Assembly: GCA_946406115.1 (NCBI GenBank)
Contig: OX291556.1
Coordinates: 11,004,501 to 11,068,500 of the forward strand
DNA from: Apoda limacodes
Taxonomy: Eukaryota; Arthropoda; Insecta; Lepidoptera; Limacodidae
DNA: 64,000 bases
Direction: 5' to 3'
Shown here: in pieces, positions 47,871 to 58,638 of the stretch
Position numbering within the stretch: position 1 is the stretch's first letter
Layout of the letters: the number at the start of each line of letters is the position of its first letter
The notes under the pieces: generated by a model
The model's database searches: none
The model's input: the letters and a program-made list of their open reading frames with translations, nothing else
What the model was told of the DNA's origin: nothing
Position numbers and translations under genes: made by a program

Positions 47871-48104
47871 GGTATATTATCCAAAAATCTTTAAATGCAG
47901 ATACGGGAAATAAAGTGTTCGTTCAGTAAAATTTTCAATTATGAATATTTAGATTACGTACTTTCCCCCAACAACCCCGTATATTACCGCACTCTGTAAC
48001 ATTTTATAACGATTTTTAAAAACCCTGACGTAGTTTTGAACACAAACTTTCGCTGCAAAAATTGAATAACATACGTACCGATTTACTAATATTAAATATA
48101 TTGA

Positions 48105-48240
48105 TAAATACCTAACCTATGTAAAAAATATCGATATCCTTTGCCTCGACAAAATCAAACTTAGGAAAACAAAGAGAACCGTCATAACTTAAACAAAAAC
48201 AATTTGATATAACATTGTTCGCTCTCTAGATTATATACTG
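48105..48240. repeat. Unnamed repeat W, copy 2
   Basis: AAAAAATATCGATATCC, CAAACTTAGGAAAACAAAG, AACATTGTTCGCTCTCTAGA. Matches 45177-45285. Confidence 0.5.
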
Positions 48241-48299
48241 AAAGCAGACTAGTACAATTATTTAGTAAGTATAACTGATGTAGGTAGGTTCTCAAGGGA

Positions 48300-48527
48300 C
48301 TACTTAATGCACCCTGGTACGTAAGACAGGACCGTAGAATTTGTCGCCAATATTATCACAAAGAAGGTAGTAGATAGAGATAGCAGAGACTTCAACATCA
48401 TGTAAACGTCGAAACAATCCAACTCCTCGACAACACGGACATAGTGAGAAGGCTCAAAAGAACTAAACCTTTTGAATAAGTGTAGCGGTATCAAAAGTGT
48501 AATGTAGTGAAAAACTAGTACTACCAA
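48300..48527 (-). CDS. Hypothetical 75-codon frame
   Basis: The minus frame contains HLFKRFSSFEPSHYVRVVEE, LDCFDVYMMLKSLLSLSTTF, then a hydrophobic FVIILATNSTVLSYVPGC and a stop. Composition is protein-like, with one possible membrane segment, but it begins at TTG. Upstream in the same frame, a good acceptor (ACTTTTCCCACAG) lies about 60 bp away with a TAA between. No domain recognised. Confidence 0.2.
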   Translation of the reverse strand: MVVLVFHYITLLIPLHLFKRFSSFEPSHYVRVVEELDCFDVYMMLKSLLSLSTTFFVIILATNSTVLSYVPGCIK

Positions 48528-48529
48528 TT

Positions 48530-49780
48530 ATCTCACAAGAACAAAGTGTCTTTCCCTTAACTTAGAGACTGTGGGAAAAGTGTCATTTAACACATTTTTA
48601 GATATAAAAACTCTTCTATTAAACTAGGTTAAAACAATTTTTTTATTGGCCTACTAGGTTAGATTTTAATATTAGGGTAGTTACAATGTTTCAATATTGT
48701 ATACTAGGAATAACAAAAAAGTAAGTAAAACGAACTGTAGATAACACCTTTACATTGTATTTACAATGGCAACAAAATCGTTTATAAACTTCGATTGCAA
48801 TAATTGGACTAAGAGAATATCGGTTAATTGAAATCCTAAAGCCAACCCTCTCGATAGTGACGCGTCCATTTTACCCTTTGTTATCCGAATCACTTTGATC
48901 TAAACACAATGCGAAATCAGTGCTCTTAATCAGCATGCGGTTAGGGAAACCACTGAACCAACTGAGTAGGAACATACAATACAAAATGGCTTTTTGAAAA
49001 TTATTTAGACGCATTCTACATTTCTTGTTTGTAGAAAATAACTTGTACGTTTTTTTTTTTTAACCAGTCATTAATATCAAACAAACAGAACCTTTCTTTC
49101 TCATTGTTTGTCGGTTCGACAAACGATGTGGCCTGCCTTCCTATTGCCAATTCATCTAGCTAACTATTTGAGTTACGTCTTTGACTTTATTTCTTTAGCG
49201 TATTTCTCCTTTATGGATTTCAAATCGCGAAAAAAACCCAGTATTGTTAAATTGAGTGAGTTTATTTAGGAGTTTTTGTTTGTCAGCATGTATATTTTTG
49301 CTGACTCTTAAAAACCTAAATAATTACTCCTTTAAATTATATAATGTTTTTGTTCTGTTTTTGAATCACATTTTAGAAAATAGACCGCCAGTTGTTTAAA
49401 TATATTTTGCTAAAATTATATATAAATAAAACGGTATACCTTACATCAATTTCTGTCCAATTTAAATGAGTTTTTTCCCATACTGCTATACGTAGATTCC
49501 GCAAAAATACTTGCCTAAAAACTTCGCTTTTGCAAGTGTTCTCCTAACTTTCTGAAAACGTCATTTACGTTAAGTAACTTGATTAAATTTATAGAACGGA
49601 ACATTTTTAATCTAAGAATAAATTCTGTGAGGGTCACATTACCCACATTTTACGATCAGGGAATTAGATACGAGGATAAGTGCACTCGGGCTGATTTTAA
49701 ACGGAGTCATCAAAAGATTGATTAAACTATGAAATTCACACATCAATGATTTTATATTACTTAGTACTATCTCTACCTAA
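48530..49780. other. AT-rich DNA; tRNA-like fragment at about 48925-48970
   Basis: The minus strand of 48925-48970 reads CTCAGTTGGTTCAGTGG, an A-box-like SINE head without a B box. Nothing else recognised. Confidence 0.35.
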
Positions 49781-49783
49781 ATT

Positions 49784-50027
49784 TTACAGTCTGAGGATCT
49801 CGTGACCCAGTATTTTTGGGGACTTGTTCATGCTAAGGAGGCCACGAAGTATGGTGTATTTGACTTGTCCGTGCTTCCTTAAACCGTAGCTGCGTAGGTC
49901 GGTCCTAACTTGTGTAAGGTCTATCAATGCAGTCATTAAGCCAAGTCAGAGGCCTTATGAGCAGCTTAAAAACTCTGAACTCAACTAGCTCCTCAACGTC
50001 TGTCACTCCACATAAGGACAGCCTAGT
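49784..50027 (-). pseudogene. Broken protein-coding remnant (unidentified)
   Basis: The minus strand reads LSLCGVTDVEELVEFRVFK, LLIRPLTWLNDC in one frame. It then shifts near 49930 into DLTQVRTDLRSYGLRKHG, QVKYTILRGLLSMNKSPKIL and GHEILRL, followed by TAA. The two frames join at a plausible single frameshift, and composition is clearly protein-like. No splice signals and no family recognised; it could be a mobile-element protein or a retropseudogene. Confidence 0.4.
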
Positions 50028-50479
50028 GTATTATGGCCTGAACCTGCTTTTTCTGAGTAACCTATGCCCTTTGGTATTACCTTTTTGTTGCGCAGAAGCA
50101 AAAATATTTAGCAAAAGTATAAGTTATGTAAGTAATCAAATCCAAATAATATTAATATTTAAATAATAAAAAAAAATATGAAATCAAGCTTGTCACGGAA
50201 AGCGTGAAATTAAGTCAATTGACAAATAGCAGCCAGACAAACTAAGTATTTCTGCAGTAGGCTTATTATTTTTATTATTATAGGTATTTTTATTTTATTT
50301 TTATAACATAAGTTTTAATATTATATTGGGTACTTACTACAGGTATAATCCTGATAAAAAAAATCCTTACTAAACTTATCTCATCTCTACAAAACATAAA
50401 GTAGTTAGCGGAACGTCAGCTTCTTACGAAAAGAAAGTTTTTTTATTAAACTTTATTTCCACATTAAAGAATCAATTTA

Positions 50480-50745
50480 AAAGATGTAAGCGTGCTACCA
50501 AGCGCTACGTTCCGTTCTCATTAAACCACTTCCATTTCCAACAGCGCAAGTATGACGAGCGCTGTCGTATGCTACAAATACCGCTGCGTCATGCACTCTA
50601 TAATCTCCCTTTAGTTGCAGCTCGGCAGACCTCGATTTCGCTGATTGAAACGTACCACAAACTGCTTGCCACGCAGTTCGTCAGTCGACTTATCTAGCCT
50701 ACGATCGCTCACCGATGCATCTTTTGTAGAATGGAACGTAGGTGG
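50480..50745. promoter_or_regulatory. GC-rich island
   Basis: CpG-rich block (CTACCAAGCGCTACGTTCCG, ATGACGAGCGCTGTCGTATG, CAGTTCGTCAGTCGACTTAT) with AGCGCT twice and ACGTTCC/GAACGT at its two ends. Frames are interrupted. Candidate regulatory element by composition only. Confidence 0.25.
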
Positions 50746-50749
50746 AAAA

Positions 50750-52845
50750 GAGTTTTTTACGTCTTCACCCGCTCTACTTTCTAAATTGGTTACTGGACTG
50801 TTTTTGTAACAAATCTAAAAACTACTTCTTAAATTAGTGCCTACTGTATTGTTAAGTAGCATGGTGGGACAAGAGAAGTATAAATTGGGAAGAAATAATA
50901 GCAGAAGACATGTTAAAGCATGGTTGTAATATAAATTCATATCACATAGAATTGCAGAGTCGGAGGGCAACAAATTCTTTTTGTGGTCTTAGAACAAGCA
51001 TCGAACAGCAAATTTAACACGACAGTAACTAAAATCTTTCTATAATAAGATGAATACGATATAATTAGATAATCATAAATAATAATATAAATAAATACCA
51101 AACAACACGCTCTAAATTTCTTTTATACTTAAAAACATCGCAGATCGCACCGTAAATAGAAACTGAACACCTACACAAATTGAGAATCCTGGATTTATTC
51201 AAAAAGGGTGGTCGTTACAGCGCACTTGAAATCGGCGTGGTATCCCTAAGTGGCGTATAATTTATTCCACATCCAGGAATACCGATGAACGGTTCGCGGG
51301 GAGACACGCCCCTAATCCTTTGATGGATTTTACATAGCAGAGAGAAAAATCCTGGAAAAGTGTTTGAAAAGGAATAACATCCGAAACTTCTCTTTCAGGG
51401 AATTGTTTAAGTGAACGTGTGAACGGGAATACGCGTGAAGTGATTGCAAACCACTTAGAGATAAAAGATTTTATTTGGCTGTTTCTTCGTTTTATTCTCA
51501 AACAACGCAGTAGGGATTGGTTGGGATGTGTTGTAATTCTACAAAAATCTGGAGTTTTCTTTTTCTATTTGACATGCTTACACAGCGTACAATGTAGTTA
51601 TATAGTCAAAATAGTAGCAGATGCCCTTCTAATTTTTCTTCTCAATTCTGTGTGTTTTTTTTTTATTTATTAGTCAGCAGAATTTATTAAAAACTCAAGC
51701 AGACTTACTTTTACAAGAATATAAATATCATAGTGAGTCCCTCACGTAGTTTCAATTATTACAAAAAGATAGCGGAATCCTATCCTAAATAAAAGATATC
51801 ACGAATAATTAAAGTATTGAATGCGGCCGTAAAACACCTTGATTTTTGCAGATGCAGCCTGATTATAGGCAAATAAAATAAGTCTTTTGCCTAACTTTTC
51901 GTAATTGACTTCTATTATCTTTTTGTCGATTTGTAAGGTTAATTTATTATTACTATTTAACTTTTACTTCCAAGAAAAATCTTTTGTACCAGTACTTCGG
52001 AATCTTTTAATAATGTAGACACTTATCGCTCCTAATTTCGTAACAAATAGCACAGGACTAAAAACATTGATTCCACTATGTTTTTGCCGAGTTTCTAAGA
52101 CTAGAAAATTCTCTTGAAAACATTATCAAATAGAGTTAGAAATCAAAATATATCTTCAACAGTGGCGCCGTACTCAACTCAATAAATAAGTATGTAGGAT
52201 TGCTCAGGAAGGTACGCTCCGTTTCCAGATTAGTGATCATCGCTGCGCTGCTAGAGTAGCGCTGGTGTGTACGAGCGTTTCATACAGTTGTCTAGCAGCA
52301 CCCTGTATAATTAACTTTATAACTACTGCATGCTAGAATAATTATACTACTCGCCCACTATAAATAACAATGGATTAACAATCTGAAGAGAACGGGCTGG
52401 TGCATCTAGCATAATGGTGGCCACCGGCCAAAAGTCGCCAGGCCGTCTAATATATGACTACCGAGATTTAAATTATGTAGGCAGTTATCCACTATTTTGT
52501 CATCTTTAATAAATTAAGATCAAAGCAAAATTTTAATTATTGACTTATTTCCTTATATCGTTGCGGTATCGTTTATTTAGGCTAATAACTTTCACTTTCA
52601 CCACTAAAAAAGTATCATTAGAAAACTGGCTCAATTTTTATTGATATTTTATGGCAAGAGCATTACTATTTACATATGACCTTGCAAAAAGGTGTTGCAT
52701 AATAATTACTATCGTACGTCTGAACTTTTTTGTTTGTGTCAACATCAACTATGACAGAAAAAGAACAAATATGAATTGGGTTAATAATATTTATTAATGT
52801 TAATTTTTGTCTAATTAAATAAATAATGTGAAAATAATTTATGTA
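50750..52845. other. AT-rich DNA with minor GC patches
   Basis: Patches at 51240-51440 and 52155-52310 are less AT-rich. Overlapping frames of about 80 codons at 51262-51673 lack motifs. GCTGCGCTGCTAGAGTAGCG near 52235 is a short near-palindrome. No gene called. Confidence 0.4.
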
Positions 52846-52849
52846 TAAT

Positions 52850-53163
52850 AGAATGTGTTCTGAGAAATTGTTCGAAATGATGCCCACGGCTCCACCATCT
52901 TTCTACCATCGCACCGCTCGCCATCGACAGGAAATTCATTCGGTTACATTCCTCCCGCGAACGCTTAGGTTGTGGAATGAGATTCCTGCCAAGGTTTTCT
53001 ATAAGGAATTCAGTATGGGGTTCTTCAAGAAAGTAGTAACTAGATTTGAAGGGTCGGCAACGCGCGAGGGGTGTACCAGGTGTTGCAAGCGTCCATAGGA
53101 TGCGAAACCCCTTATCATCAGGCGTATAGCAAGCTTGTTTGCCAGCTTAGTGGTATAAAAAAA
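52850..53163 (+). mobile_element. LINE 3' end with poly(A) (family A, copy 7)
   Basis: One open frame reads MCSEKLFEMMPTAPPSFYHR, TARHRQEIHS, FLPRTLRLWNEIPAKVFYKE, SMGFFKKVVTRFEGSATREG. An internal deletion of roughly 50 bp removed a segment kept at 37.4 kb. It ends TTAGTGGTATAAAAAAA. The family B repeat begins immediately after the poly(A). Confidence 0.9.
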
Positions 53164-53631
53164 CCGGCTTAGTGCGAGTCTGGCTCGAAGATTCCGTGCA
53201 AACTTGTTATATGTTGGTTGTATATTATTAAAAATATTTTATTATAATATGTAACTAAAAATTTATGGTTTTCGCAATGTTTCCTTTATCTATACTATAA
53301 GACGTTGCTTCGTACCAAATTACAATATTCTGAGTTTACGGGAAGTACCCTGTAGGTTTTGATTCCCTTGCGAGTTTCGAAAATAATATATATTATATAT
53401 AATAATATATATAATAAACGGCTTTATCTTTTAATTGCGTTGGCTTCGACTTTTGATTTTTTCACAGCTCTAAGGGACAGTAGACCTGAGTATTTAATAT
53501 AAATTGTAGCTTGATACCTCCACGCGTTCATGAGAAAAAGGACAGACAGACAGACGGACAGACGGAAGGACGGACAAAAAGTGATCCTATGAGGGTTCCG
53601 TTTTTTCCTTTTGAGGTACAGAACCCTAAAA
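53164..53631 (+). repeat. Family B copy, divergent, abutting the LINE
   Basis: CCGGCTTAGTGCGAGTCTGG at the 5' end, GACAGACAGACAGACGGACA near the 3' end, and GAGGTACAGAACCCTAAAAA at the close. The interior differs from 33170-33555 and includes a palindromic AT tract near 53385-53415. Confidence 0.75.
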
Positions 53632-53632
53632 A

Positions 53633-53803
53633 GGCGACATTTTGTGATGAATATTTGTGTTTGTCTTGGGACTGGGCGTTTTCTTCTTTAATATGTATGC
53701 ATTTATAAAAAAACTGTGTACATATGTAATCCTCTCCGTTCTTTGGTATCCATAGTACAAGCTTTGTTTGGTTTGGGACCAGATGGCACTGTTTACAATG
53801 TCC
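53633..53803 (+). mobile_element. SINE, 5'-truncated (copy 2)
   Basis: ATATTTGTGTTTGTCTTGGG, ACTGGGCG, TTGGTATCCATAGTACAAGC and TTTGGGACCAGATGGCACTG match the SINE body and tail at 63740-63971. No tRNA head. Confidence 0.85.
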
Positions 53804-53804
53804 A

Positions 53805-55550
53805 ATTTATTATTTTTCATTAATCAATTTTAATATTTATTTCCCTCAACAATGACGGATTCCTATAAACCTTCAATAACTATTTTACCCCTTTTATACG
53901 TATATGAATTTCGCAAAACCCTTCCCAACCCCACGTCCTACAAAAAGAAATATAGGTTAGAATTCTAAAAATATCTAGTTCCTTTAACCAGCTTGTTAAG
54001 TGTTTAAGCTGTGCGTTGATTAATTATTAAGTTAGTCAAGAAGCTAACGTTACCATAACGTTATAAGTTATTACGCTATATCGTTACGAACTGTGCAATT
54101 TCGACAATCAATCAAGCCTTTCGCGTTTTCCCCAACCCAATCAATTCAATATCAGTACCAATTTCACCATAGCAACATTTGTGAAATTCGTCTTGTAAAG
54201 TGCTCAGAGAAATCCGACCGCTCTACGCAAACAAAGCGCACGCTCCAGCCATCAAAGACATATTATGAAAACAAGCATCCGAGAACAAACACAAACAAAC
54301 ACACAAAACAATTGATGAATATGACGCCCGAGAGATGTGAAGGGATGTTACGTTACATATTCATTGTGTTAAGAGGAATATCTTTGGTTTTCAAACTGTT
54401 GATGTAGATACCTTCTATTTCTTTGTGTTATTTTGTGCGAAGTATGTAAACAAACATCTTTTGTTTATTAGTTTTTATTTTTATGTAGGCATAGATGTTG
54501 TGAGTTGATGAATGGCTATCTGAAATTAGTAATATTGGAAAGAAATTGCGTTGATATAAATGTTAGATACTTACATTTCACACCAAAATAGTGACAGCCA
54601 AAATTTTTGCCCAAAGACTGAATCTTTTCGCTTCGCTTCTAATAAGATTCGAACAATTTAATTAAATACTAAATTGACTAATGTAATTCACAGGTCCAAA
54701 CATACGACCTTTTACTTTTTTATTACAATGCATACCTATTGGTCAATTTCTATACTGACTGCTTAACATCTCGCGGGATTTAGAAAAACTTTAGCAACTT
54801 TTGTGACGAACATATGCGCATATTCTTTTTAAAAGCGTTTTTAGAAGTGTATTGATCACCTGCGTGTACGCAGGAAAAAATGCGAAAAACTTTACCTCTA
54901 CATTGTAAGGTAAACAAATAGTCTACCTATAAGCCCACTGGCTGGACGGCATCAGGGCATGACATGACAAAGTATTTATCGGGCAGGATGCTATAAGGCA
55001 TACCGAAGATCCCGTTGCATGCGCAAAAGATGGTATGGCATGTTGGAGGTAATCTTTGCTAAAACCTTTCGCATTGCGTATGAGGTGTAAAAACTAGGTA
55101 AGGCACATCCGACGTGTTCTCTTTATTCCTCTCGCACCCTATGTTAAAGTTATCTGCATACCGAAGCATTTTGCAATCGTTTGAGATGTAGTGGTGGCGC
55201 AGCGGCGTATACAGCACCGTGGAAGGATTGTGACAATATCTTAAAAAATCTATAAGTGCTAAGAGTATTAAAATAAGCATAATAAAATCTTATATAGCTT
55301 CAGTATAATACAATCCCTCGCCACGCCTCCTGTCAGTAAAAGCCGGCTTTAATCCACGGTTTAGTCATTTAACATATTAATTCTGGGTCTGGAACATTGC
55401 ACATCAATCTGGTCTTGAACATAAATTGATTGTGTAAACCAATATAACATTGATCAACAAACAAAAATATTTTCAGTGTGTCTACAAAAAGTACGTCATG
55501 AATGGTAACTTTTGGGTAAAGTTATAAGATGCATATGTATCGTTGAAAAG
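53805..55550. other. AT-rich DNA, no firm gene
   Basis: The minus frame 55059-55280 (VLYTPLRHHYISNDCKMLRY, ADNFNIGCERNKENTSDVP) is protein-like but has no ATG, splice support or family match. The plus frame 54093-54407 has no motif. Confidence 0.4.
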
Positions 55551-55559
55551 ATTTAGGTG

Positions 55560-55632
55560 TCAGCTATCGACAGGATGCGTCGCGATGTGTCGTCGTGGCG
55601 TCGTCGTTGTCGCGTCGTCGTGCCGTGTCGAA
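55560..55632. repeat. CGT/GTC-rich microsatellite
   Basis: Repeated GTCGTCGT interspersed with GCG, a compact CpG-rich imperfect repeat in AT-rich DNA. Confidence 0.85.
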
Positions 55633-56194
55633 CGACATAAAATTGCAAATTAAGTTATGATTCCGTACTCTGTATTAAGTAGGTAGGTATGTAGGTATAT
55701 GAGTATGAAACCTATTCTGAAACCATTTAAAAAATTTAAGTTCATCCATTTTAAATTATATTTATAACATTGTCTTTGTACCTACACAATTATGTGTGTA
55801 AACTGGAAACACAAAACAAATGGAAACCTTTCGATTTAGTTGAATAAACCATTTTTTTATTACTTAACACAACATATTCATTGATATTTTATTTAATCAT
55901 CAATCCAAAAATGTGTCTTTTTGTCGATAGACATACATATTTAGGTTTATCTAAATATTGCAAAAAGTTAGAGTACCACGTTACTCGTAGCGCTTTTACA
56001 ACTAGTTTGAATTCACTGTTATTAATTAATCTTCATATATTATTGCTATACCTGATGTATGACTCGGCAATGGCTTAACCAATTATTAATTTAACTAAAC
56101 CGTTTCTACTACGATATGAACAGAACTAACTATAGGCTGATTACCTAATTATGTACTAGTTACTCATGCTATAAATTTTGTAGAAGGTATTTTT

Positions 56195-56395
56195 GGTTAT
56201 CAGTGTGGGATTAATACGGCAACTCCTACATTATACTAAAGAAGTTGGTTATAGCAAGCTATAGCTGCAGCTCCTGTGGGAACTTTTCAATTTTTCTGCA
56301 TGAAAAATAGCCTATGTGCTATTCCAGGACCTAAGTGATTAAGTAACAAACAACCACATAACCATACTTTAGCATTTTTGATTTTAATGGGCTGC
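56195..56395 (+). repeat. Family C copy, sense
   Basis: TATAGCAAGCTATAGCTGCA, CTCCTGTGGGAACTTTTCAA, ATGTGCTATTCCAGGACCTA, then TTTTGATTTTAATGGG. Confidence 0.75.
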
Positions 56396-56652
56396 CTGGT
56401 AATTAATGAATTTTGCCCGCGGCTCCACCCGCCCTAAATGTGATTATCAGCGTGGGATTCTTACGTCAACTCCTTAATTATACTAATGAATACTTAATTA
56501 TATTAACGAAATGGTTTGTCTAGGCTCAGTTATAGTCAATCCCGCGGGAACTTTGAATTTTTCGGCATAAAAACTATCTCCATACCAAATTTCATAGAAA
56601 TCGTTCGACAGACAGACAGAAAAATTTTCGCATTTATAATATTAATAGGATT
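56396..56652 (+). repeat. Family C copy, sense, tandem
   Basis: CGCCCTAAATGTGATTATCA, CAATCCCGCGGGAACTTTGA, ACAGACAGACAGAAAAATTT, ending TCGCATTTATAATATTAATA. Head-to-tail with the previous copy, as at 22.7-23.5 kb. Confidence 0.8.
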
Positions 56653-56714
56653 TAGCATTAACTTTAATAATAACAAAAATAGTAACCATTTAAAAACCCT
56701 ATTGATTGATATAA

Positions 56715-56830
56715 ATGTTTGAATGTATGTTATCTAATAACATTCGGCTAAACGGATTTTGATAAAATCTGGCACATAGAATTATGTCCTGGGTTAAGTT
56801 AAGACAAATATTTTTTATCCCGACCGAGAG
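56715..56830 (-). repeat. Family C fragment, antisense
   Basis: CGGCTAAACGGATTTTGATA, AAATCTGGCACATAGAATTA, TTTTTTATCCCGACCG: reversed family C blocks. Confidence 0.55.
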
Positions 56831-56834
56831 ATCC

Positions 56835-57700
56835 CAAGTTAAAAAAAAATTTATTCACAATGGTAACCACAAAACACAGATAGTGGATCATAAACTAATA
56901 TAAGGTAATCCTTAAGTTTTGGACAACCTATAAGCATTTATGGAGCATATAAAAATATTAATAAATTTACGTCAGCCATTTTGCAATATGGCGTTCAACG
57001 TAACCTCACTTTATAGTGACCATTAGGCCGGTGGTGCCTCTCTTTTAATATCGTGCTTTAATTTTATGTCTCTCTATCACGAAAATACTGTACCGTAATT
57101 AAAATTTATTGTTCTGTATCAATTTGTTGTGTAACTACAGTTTAGAGAAACAACAGTTTGGATTTTTGTTCTATAGTAGGAAGTATCACACCACGTTTCG
57201 TAGCTTTTTATTTTTAGTTTTTTTGCGTTTCTTTTTCAGTGAAATTAATAGCCCTATTTTTCAGATGAAACTTTTGAGCGAATTTTAGAAATAGACACTT
57301 AAAAGATTGTTAAAAGAGCTAAATTCCTGTGTTGCTTCTAAAGTGTTAAGTAAAAAACAGACAACCACCTCGATGCGCAAAAGAAAGTAGCTAACAAAAA
57401 ATATAATGTCGGTAAATTAACCAATTTTTTTTCTTAACGCTAAATAATATCACAATTAACTTAAAATTATGACATCAAAACTAGAATTGTCTATAATTAG
57501 TACACCTAATTCGTATACAAAATATTGAAAAAAATGTATGTATGTAACCATTCAAAATTCTATACCTACACCGAGCACAAAATTTTAATACAAACCACGC
57601 GTTATTTGTAGAATAACAAATCTCCTGTTTCTCTTTGCAAAATAAAATAGATCAGACATTAAATGGCTTAATTTTATGACAAGCTTTAGAGTTAGACAAA
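56835..57700. other. AT-rich DNA
   Basis: No gene or repeat family recognised. Confidence 0.5.
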
Positions 57701-57713
57701 CAAATTAACTCAC

Positions 57714-57848
57714 CAATACAAAAGCACACTCAGTTCGTAACTCGGAGTTAAAGGTGATCTTTACTGCCAAAAGCGAGCGGCCTAATGAAAATGTTTCGGC
57801 CCTCAAATCGTTTAGATTGTTTGGCGTGTAGTTAATCAGAAGTCTTAC
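57714..57848 (-). CDS. Candidate 135-bp coding exon (unidentified gene)
   Basis: The minus strand shows a good acceptor (TATTTATATTGTTACAG, ending at 57849) and donor (GTATTG|GTGAGTTAA, from 57713). The 135 bp between are exactly 45 codons, open in only one frame on this strand and in phase 0 at both ends. It begins VRLLINYTPNNLNDLRAET, continues FSLGRSLLAVKITFNSELRT, and ends ECAFVL. Base composition is clearly less AT-rich than the flanks. A plus-strand frame of about 36 codons is also open across part of it, so composition alone does not fix the strand; the splice signals do. I recognise no family. A conserved non-coding element is the main alternative. Confidence 0.5.
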
Positions 57849-58133
57849 CTGTAACAATATAAATATACATTAAATTAATTTTATATCTTAGTTTAAAAAC
57901 ATATTGCAGATATCGTGTTTTTTTAATTACAGTTTTGAGCGATCACATTGTCATAAAACATTGAGCATTTGGCTTAACACAAAAAATTGCTAAGGTAGTT
58001 TATTTACTATTTACAACTAAGACAGTTGATATTAGACAACAGTATAAGTAAGTATCTTTTCTATTTTATTTCACTCTGCTGAAGCTGTTTAGCTGAATTG
58101 TGTCGACGTTTCAAGTCATCATGCTACAAATTA

Positions 58134-58638
58134 AGAGTATGGGATTCCTAGGTAGGATGGCAAAGATCAGATTACGAGTATGGGGTACTAGTAGGCGGAT
58201 GAAAAAAATTAAATTACGAGTATGAGGTTACTAGTAGGCAGATGAAAAAGATTAAATTACGAGTATGAGGTTACAAGTAGGCGGATGAAAAAGATTAAAT
58301 TAAGAGTATGAGGTTACTAGTAGGCGGATGAAAAAGATTAAATTACGAGTATGAGGTCAATAGTAGGCGGATGAAAAAGATTAAATTAAGAGTATGAGGT
58401 TACTAGTAGGCGGATGAAAAAGATTAAATTACGAGTATGAGGTTAATAGTAGGCGGATGAAAAAGATTAAATTAAGAGTATGAGGTTACTAGTAGGCGGA
58501 TGAAAAAGATTCAATTACGAGTATGAGGTTACTAGTAGGCGGATGAAAAAGATTAAATTAAGAGTACTGGGTTACTATGTAGGTGGATGGAAAAGATAAG
58601 ATTACGAGTATGAGATTACTAAGTAGGCGGATGAAAAG
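58134..58638. repeat. 43-bp satellite, about 12 copies, 86-bp higher-order unit
   Basis: GAGTATG starts at 58134, 58175, 58218, 58261, 58304, 58347, 58390, 58433, 58476, 58519, 58562 and 58606. Each unit carries a GGTTACTAGTAGGCGGATGA-like block, then AAAAGATTAAATTA. From 58261 the unit's last base alternates C and A, giving an 86-bp dimer. Edge units are the most diverged. Confidence 0.95.

Noticed and set aside
52164..52185. TGGCGCC as an LTR primer-binding site
   Set aside because: No LTR pair, no polypurine tract and no gag or pol sequence nearby.
54093..54407. 104-codon plus-strand frame
   Set aside because: No recognisable motif, and the flanks give no transcription or splicing signals.
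55059..55280. 73-codon minus-strand frame resembling a polymerase motif (YADNF)
   Set aside because: The single weak resemblance is not supported by any neighbouring reverse-transcriptase motif.
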